From Microcoleus sp. FACHB-DQ6 (GTDB lineage: Bacteria; Cyanobacteriota; Cyanobacteriia; Cyanobacteriales; Microcoleaceae), in NCBI GenBank assembly GCA_014695175.1, contig JACJNV010000066.1, forward strand, positions 1 through 48,210: a stretch of DNA of 48,210 bases. Reading direction: 5' to 3'. How positions within the stretch are numbered: the stretch's first letter is position 1; the number at the start of each line of letters is the position of its first letter. Shown piece by piece: positions 44,270 to 48,210 of this stretch. Both the position numbers and the translations under genes were made by a program. A model generated the notes under the pieces. That model searched no databases. It saw only the letters and a list, made by a program, of their open reading frames with translations, and was not told where the DNA came from.

Positions 44270-44388
44270 CTGCTTCAGTCTTGCTTTAGCGCGATCGACC
44301 TTTTGCCAAAAAAAATTATTTTACCAAATTTTCAAGCTAGCAGAACAATCAGGCATAATGAGATTGTTCAAAATAAATCCTATACCTG

Positions 44389-45285
44389 ATGAGTCGCAAA
44401 CGCAATAAAAAAGGGGTTATTAAAACCGTTATAGTTATCGCATTGAGTTTCACAATTTCCCTGTTGTGGGAAAACAGAAAAACCGCCAATTCAAATCCCC
44501 TAATACCGATCGCACCCGTTGGAAATCCCCCGCCAAACCTGCTGAAACCCCCAAAACTAAAAACATCCCCTTCTCCCCCGGTAACGGAGGCTCCCAAACC
44601 TCCCCAACAACCTTTAGTATTCGCACCGCCCGCGCAATTTCGCAGCCAAATTGTTTATAAAGCAAGTATTAACAACTCAAAAGTTATCGCCCTGACATTT
44701 GACGATGGCCCTTCGCCTGAAACTTTGAAAATATTAGAAATTTTGCAGAAACATCAAGTTGTGGGCACATTTTTCTGCTTGGGGGCAAATTTGCGGGAGT
44801 ATCCAGAAATTGCCAAAAGAGTTGTGCAAGCGGGAAATGCGATTGGCAATCATAGTTGGCATCACTATTCTCACAATGTTACCGAAAAAACAGCATCGGA
44901 TGAAATAGATAATACTGGCGTTCATATTTATCGATCGACTGGGGCAAAAAGTTTCTTGTTTCGCCCTCCCGGCGGCCGCTTAAATAACGGTTTAGCAGAT
45001 TACGCTAAAAAGAAAAATTATGTAGTGGTGATGTGGTCGATCGATCCTAAAGACTTTCTGCAACCTCCGGCGGCTGCGATCGCCCGTAGCGTGCTATCCC
45101 AAGCGACATCGGGGGCGATCGTATTGTTGCACGACGGCGGCGGAAATCGCCAGCAAACAGTCGAGGCGCTATCTGCAATTATTCCCAAACTCAAACAGCA
45201 GGGATATCGTTTTGTCACCGTGCCACAATTGCTGCAAATGCAAGCTGGACAAAAACAGCGAATTGCCAATCAAAAATCCCCATGA
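44389..45285 (+). CDS. Polysaccharide deacetylase (NodB/CE4 family)
   Basis: A 298-residue protein. Residues 1-25 form a membrane anchor (GVIKTVIVIALSFTISLLW), then a Pro-rich linker to about 80 and a NodB domain. The metal and catalytic motifs are TFDDGP (Asp105, Asp106), HSWHH (His155, His159), FRPPGGRLN and WSIDPKDF, with a final LLHDGGG. All needed residues are present. It would remove N-acetyl groups from peptidoglycan or an exopolysaccharide on the outer face of the plasma membrane. The secreted GHL10-like protein next to it suggests a common role in envelope remodelling. The start is ATG 44389. Confidence 0.92.
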   Translation: MSRKRNKKGVIKTVIVIALSFTISLLWENRKTANSNPLIPIAPVGNPPPNLLKPPKLKTSPSPPVTEAPKPPQQPLVFAPPAQFRSQIVYKASINNSKVIALTFDDGPSPETLKILEILQKHQVVGTFFCLGANLREYPEIAKRVVQAGNAIGNHSWHHYSHNVTEKTASDEIDNTGVHIYRSTGAKSFLFRPPGGRLNNGLADYAKKKNYVVVMWSIDPKDFLQPPAAAIARSVLSQATSGAIVLLHDGGGNRQQTVEALSAIIPKLKQQGYRFVTVPQLLQMQAGQKQRIANQKSP

Positions 45286-45405
45286 ACAGACATCTCAGCA
45301 AAATTAACTTACTCGGAATTTCATCTGCGTTCATTTGCGTTCATCTGCGGTTAAAAATCCAATTAGGCTAAACTTCTTGACAACCCTATAAATTCTGATA
45401 AAATA

Positions 45406-46029
45406 ATGCAAAAAATTCAATCAATAGACATCAACCTCCGCTATCTAATCGATAACTTCGGCTTGCAGCGAGTTCGCAACAGCGAATTTTTCCGAGAATG
45501 GCAAGAAAACTTACCCGAAGTAACAGACTCAGAAAAACAATTGCTCGATCGCGTCCAAGACATATACTTCAACTTGGTAGACACCCCGCCTGTATTGGAA
45601 AATGCAGTCAAGCTAACAATTATCAGCCCCATTTTGTTTATTGCCGGTCTGTATGAGTCTCCTTTTCAAGTCAAAGCCGAAAAGTCAATCGCCATTCAAG
45701 AGGAAGACGAAGGCAGAATCATCGAAGGCAGAATAGATATCCTAATTATGAAAGCAAACTTGTGGGTGACAGTAATAGAATCCAAACAACTTTCGTTTTC
45801 AACTGACGAAGCACTTGCCCAACTCCTGACATATATGCTGGCAGATCCCAATCCTGAAACTCCTACTTTTGGCATGATTTCTACAGGTGCTAACTTTAGT
45901 TTTGTCAAGTTAGTCAGAGGGGAAACTCCCCAGTATGCCTTATCTCCAGAATTTGTAATCCGCAATCCCGGCAATGAATTGTACCGGGTTTTACAGATTT
46001 TAAAACGCCTGAGTCAACTTCCAGACTAG
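45406..46029 (+). CDS. PD-(D/E)XK nuclease-like protein (type I restriction R-related), stand-alone
   Basis: A 207-residue protein. The core GRIDILIMKANLWVTVIESKQL shows a PD-(D/E)XK site: Asp111 then Glu125-Ser-Lys127. Similar single-domain proteins in cyanobacteria are often named type I restriction endonuclease subunit R, but no helicase domain and no hsdM/hsdS gene is present. It may be a housekeeping nuclease, a defence remnant or an independent small nuclease. The ATG at 45406 follows a GCAGATAAA-family half-site region (45316-45352). The frame is intact. Confidence 0.78.
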   Translation: MQKIQSIDINLRYLIDNFGLQRVRNSEFFREWQENLPEVTDSEKQLLDRVQDIYFNLVDTPPVLENAVKLTIISPILFIAGLYESPFQVKAEKSIAIQEEDEGRIIEGRIDILIMKANLWVTVIESKQLSFSTDEALAQLLTYMLADPNPETPTFGMISTGANFSFVKLVRGETPQYALSPEFVIRNPGNELYRVLQILKRLSQLPD

Positions 46030-46102
46030 CAATAAAAGCCATTTTGAGTTATCTTTCAAAGCAGACAATATCTAATATCTCAAATTTCAAACTGGTGCGA
46101 GC

Positions 46103-47380
46103 ATGGTAAATTACTTGATAGTCGGCGCTGTGGCAATAGCTTCTGTCTGCTGGGCAGAAATAATACGAGACTTTTATCACGTCGTGTCCCATTATTGGAC
46201 ACCCCTGCAAAAGCTGCACACTTGGCATCACCGCGTTTTCCGCCCGAATTTGACCGCCGTCAGCGAGACAATTTACAAGCAAGCACACTGGCGTCACGAC
46301 GTACCCGAAGCTGCGGCGATGATGGTTTTGGGCTTGTTGCTGTGGGTTGTAGCTTATTTTGGGCTGCCGGAATATCACTGGGGTGCAGCAGCCGGCTGTA
46401 TTTATACTTTAGGCTTTTTGTTGAGCGCGATCGCCCGCGCGTGCGGCATCAAAGGTGCAGACGAATTAACCGACATCACCCACCAACCGGGAGACTTCCT
46501 TACTCCCCCTGGCAAGTGGTTAGTTAATAAACCTTATCACTGGCGGCACCACTTCGACAATCAAAATGCTTACTATTGCGGTACTTTCACCTTAATAGAT
46601 AAACTTATGGGTACAGCACTTTCTCTCAAAGGCAAAACTGTAGCCGTCACCGGTGCATCGGGAACTTTAGGGCGTTTGCTTCTCAAACACCTGCACAAAG
46701 CTGGTGCAAAAGCGATCGCCCTCTCCTCGGGAAATGAGGAAATTACTTTGGATCTAGACGGCGAAAATTTACCTGTAAAAACCGTAACTTGGCAAGCTGG
46801 CCAAGAGGCAGACTTAGCCCTATTTTTAGAAAAAATCGATATTCTCGTCATCAATCACGGGATTAATGTACACGGAGAAAGAACAGGAGAGGCGATCGCA
46901 AACTCCTACGAAATTAACACTTTTTCCGCGTGGCGGCTGATGGAACTCTTTTTCTTAACAGTCCGCACTAACGAAAACATCGCTTGCAAAGAAGTCTGGA
47001 TCAACACTTCCGAAGCAGAAGTAATTCCCGCTGTCAGTCCCCTGTACGAACTCAGCAAACGCGCCCTGGGAGATTTAGTCACCCTGCGCCGGTTAGACGC
47101 ACCCTGCATCGTTCGCAAACTAATTTTAGGGCCGTTTAAAAGCAACTTAAACCCGATCGGCATTCTGTCTCCAGATTGGGTAGCGCAGCAAGTTGTCAAA
47201 CAAGCTAAAGCCGATGCGCGCAATATCATCGTGACAATTAATCCTTTGACTTTTATCGTTTTTCCAGTCAAAGAGTTTTTTGTTTCTCTCTACTTCCAAA
47301 TTTTCAGCCGGAAAGCGATTTCAGAGATAAAGGAAGCTGCCGCATCTGAAAAATCTAGCGCGGAAGCAAAGATTAATTGA
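46103..47380 (+). CDS. Bifunctional sterol desaturase-like/short-chain dehydrogenase protein
   Basis: A 425-residue fusion. The N-terminal half (1-170) is a membrane-bound di-iron fatty acid hydroxylase/desaturase-like domain with His clusters HVVSH (26-30), HTWHH (39-43) and HWRHH, and hydrophobic helices between. The C-terminal half (about 175-400) is an SDR-like Rossmann domain (TGASGTLGRLL; LVINHGINVHGERTG; YELSKRALGDL with YxxxK). A last hydrophobic stretch (LTFIVFPVKEFFVSLYFQIF) may anchor it. Lipid modification is inferred; the substrate is unknown. The organisation is known in cyanobacteria under this name. The start is ATG 46103 without a strong Shine-Dalgarno. Confidence 0.9.
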   Translation: MVNYLIVGAVAIASVCWAEIIRDFYHVVSHYWTPLQKLHTWHHRVFRPNLTAVSETIYKQAHWRHDVPEAAAMMVLGLLLWVVAYFGLPEYHWGAAAGCIYTLGFLLSAIARACGIKGADELTDITHQPGDFLTPPGKWLVNKPYHWRHHFDNQNAYYCGTFTLIDKLMGTALSLKGKTVAVTGASGTLGRLLLKHLHKAGAKAIALSSGNEEITLDLDGENLPVKTVTWQAGQEADLALFLEKIDILVINHGINVHGERTGEAIANSYEINTFSAWRLMELFFLTVRTNENIACKEVWINTSEAEVIPAVSPLYELSKRALGDLVTLRRLDAPCIVRKLILGPFKSNLNPIGILSPDWVAQQVVKQAKADARNIIVTINPLTFIVFPVKEFFVSLYFQIFSRKAISEIKEAAASEKSSAEAKIN

Positions 47381-47539
47381 CCGACTAAAACCGGGTTTCT
47401 GCAGGGGCGGCGGCTGTGACTGTCCGCCCTGCTGCTAAATTCCACAAAACTAAAGCCTTTGTCACATCGTCACGAGTAAGCTCACCCCCCCACTCCCCGA
47501 GCCGCAAACCCACTCTTGTGACCGAAAGCATCCAGGATA

Positions 47540-47655
47540 CAAGCCCCCGGATTCATCCCTCCAGAAATAAAAAACCTGTATCCGATAAAGGAGCCCCCGA
47601 ATTTATCCGTGGGGTCAATGCTTCCATCTAAAATCTAAAATCTAAAATCTAAAAT
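47540..47655 (-). repeat. Composite repeat, second copy, inverted
   Basis: On the minus strand: four GATTTTA units (47628-47655), a short link, GGATAAATTCGGGGGC (47593-47608), TTATCGGATAC, TTTTTTATTTCTG and GGATGAATCCGGGGGC (47543-47558). It is co-linear with 4778-4905. Confidence 0.85.
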
Positions 47656-48210
47656 CGATTGACTCATTGGGTCAAAACCGTTGGCGGGGAGTGGATTCGA
47701 GAGCTGTTTCGGGCCCCATTGTCAACATGGTTATGCTTACTGATACAAAATATTAAGTATTTTTACTAGCGACTGTCTCTCCTGAGTTACTTCTATCCGC
47801 AATAGCACTGTAGGTGCTGCGGGTGCGGAATGTGGGTTTCAACTATGCTCGTTGGTTAGTTGATACGTCCAGGACTCATAAGTGTCATTGGATAGTGGTG
47901 GGATTGGGCGATCGCGATCGTTAAATAGAACAAGCAGCACACCGCTCTCGATCGGCAAAAATAAACTTTTGTAAAGGTTCGAGAAAATCCCGGAACTTAC
48001 TTTGGGACAGGCGTAATCAGTGAAATCACCGGTCAGATAAAGACTTTTGATAACAAGTATGAATTGATAAACTCTTTTCACAGGTTGTCAGAGGCAGGCA
48101 AAAGTTTGGCGATCGGGATCTTGAGGATGCGTCTTTCGAGTTCATCTACCTTTTCAAAATAAAAAACTAAAATGCCAAGATCACTTGAAATCTTCGGCGA
48201 TGGTCGCGTG
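47656..48210. other. Downstream region, mostly non-coding
   Basis: About 550 bp to the window edge. It carries AT-rich sequence and HIP1-like sites (GCGATCGCGATCG at 47909-47921). A short minus-strand frame is listed separately. The window may end before the next real gene. Confidence 0.5.
47839..48081 (-). CDS. Doubtful small hypothetical protein
   Basis: An 80-residue frame with a GTG start at 48081 and a stop codon just upstream in frame. The sequence (LFLPIESGVLLVLFNDRDRPIPPLSNDTYESWTYQL) looks more like a protein than its neighbours do, but I recognise no family. It may be a fragment of a larger broken gene. Confidence 0.25.
   Translation of the reverse strand: MKRVYQFILVIKSLYLTGDFTDYACPKVSSGIFSNLYKSLFLPIESGVLLVLFNDRDRPIPPLSNDTYESWTYQLTNEHS

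Noticed and set aside
45406..46029. A full restriction-modification system
   Set aside because: No methylase, specificity or helicase gene is present on either side.
47977..48000. GGTTCGA-like tRNA T-arm
   Set aside because: The bases around it do not give an acceptor stem or anticodon arm, so it is a chance match.

Overview
The window comes from a filamentous cyanobacterium, most likely of the Microcoleus/Oscillatoria/Phormidium group. It carries a complete phycocyanin rod operon, the cytochrome b6f genes petC and petA, the photosystem II lipoproteins PsbQ (CyanoQ) and Psb27, a CcmK carboxysome shell protein, many copies of the cyanobacterial HIP1 octamer (GCGATCGC) and abundant 7-bp tandem repeats of the STRR kind. 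The genus is inference; the phylum is secure.

Layout. 1-3730: two tandem RTX (calcium-binding, type I-secreted) proteins, the first cut by the window edge. 3731-7393: rhomboid protease, a PfpI/DJ-1 domain fused to a ferritin-like PA2169 domain, and an SDR oxidoreductase, all on the minus strand. 7394-14061: a divergent signalling pair, a 1415-aa multi-PAS hybrid histidine kinase (minus) and a REC-PAS-GGDEF-EAL protein (plus). 14239-22704: MDR oxidoreductase, tatC, a satellite ccmK, a DUF3067 gene divergent from petC-petA, a probable pseudo-hydrolase, psbQ, a DAO-like flavoprotein and a small membrane protein. 22900-28942: Nudix, M1 aminopeptidase with HEAT repeats, class I FBP aldolase, a lone cas6 and a small ABM-like protein. 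29371-35719: a REC-only regulator, a DUF2103 gene, then the minus-strand operon cpcB-cpcA-cpcC-cpcC-cpcD-cpcE-cpcF. 37088-47380: Ca2+-type P-ATPase, recF, psb27, a GHL10-like protein, a polysaccharide deacetylase, a PD-(D/E)XK protein and a desaturase-SDR fusion. The last 830 bp hold repeats and one doubtful small ORF.

Function. Much of the window serves thylakoid electron transport and light harvesting: Rieske protein (a TatC-type Tat substrate), cytochrome f, PSII assembly and extrinsic lipoproteins, and the phycocyanin rod with its linkers and bilin lyases. The cpc operon contains a perfect 17-bp stem-loop after cpcA and terminator-like hairpins between cpcD and cpcE, which suggests stepwise lowering of expression from subunits to linkers to lyases.

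The most unusual signal is in the non-coding DNA. Heptanucleotide tandem repeats sit in the 5' leaders of tatC, petA, psbQ, the DAO-like gene, cpcD, cpcE and recF, and one tract is translated inside recF. A composite repeat (heptamer tract plus a unique core of about 72 bp) occurs twice in opposite orientation, at 4778-4905 and 47540-47655. I saw no CRISPR array, tRNA, rRNA, insertion sequence or prophage, and no compact new defence system.
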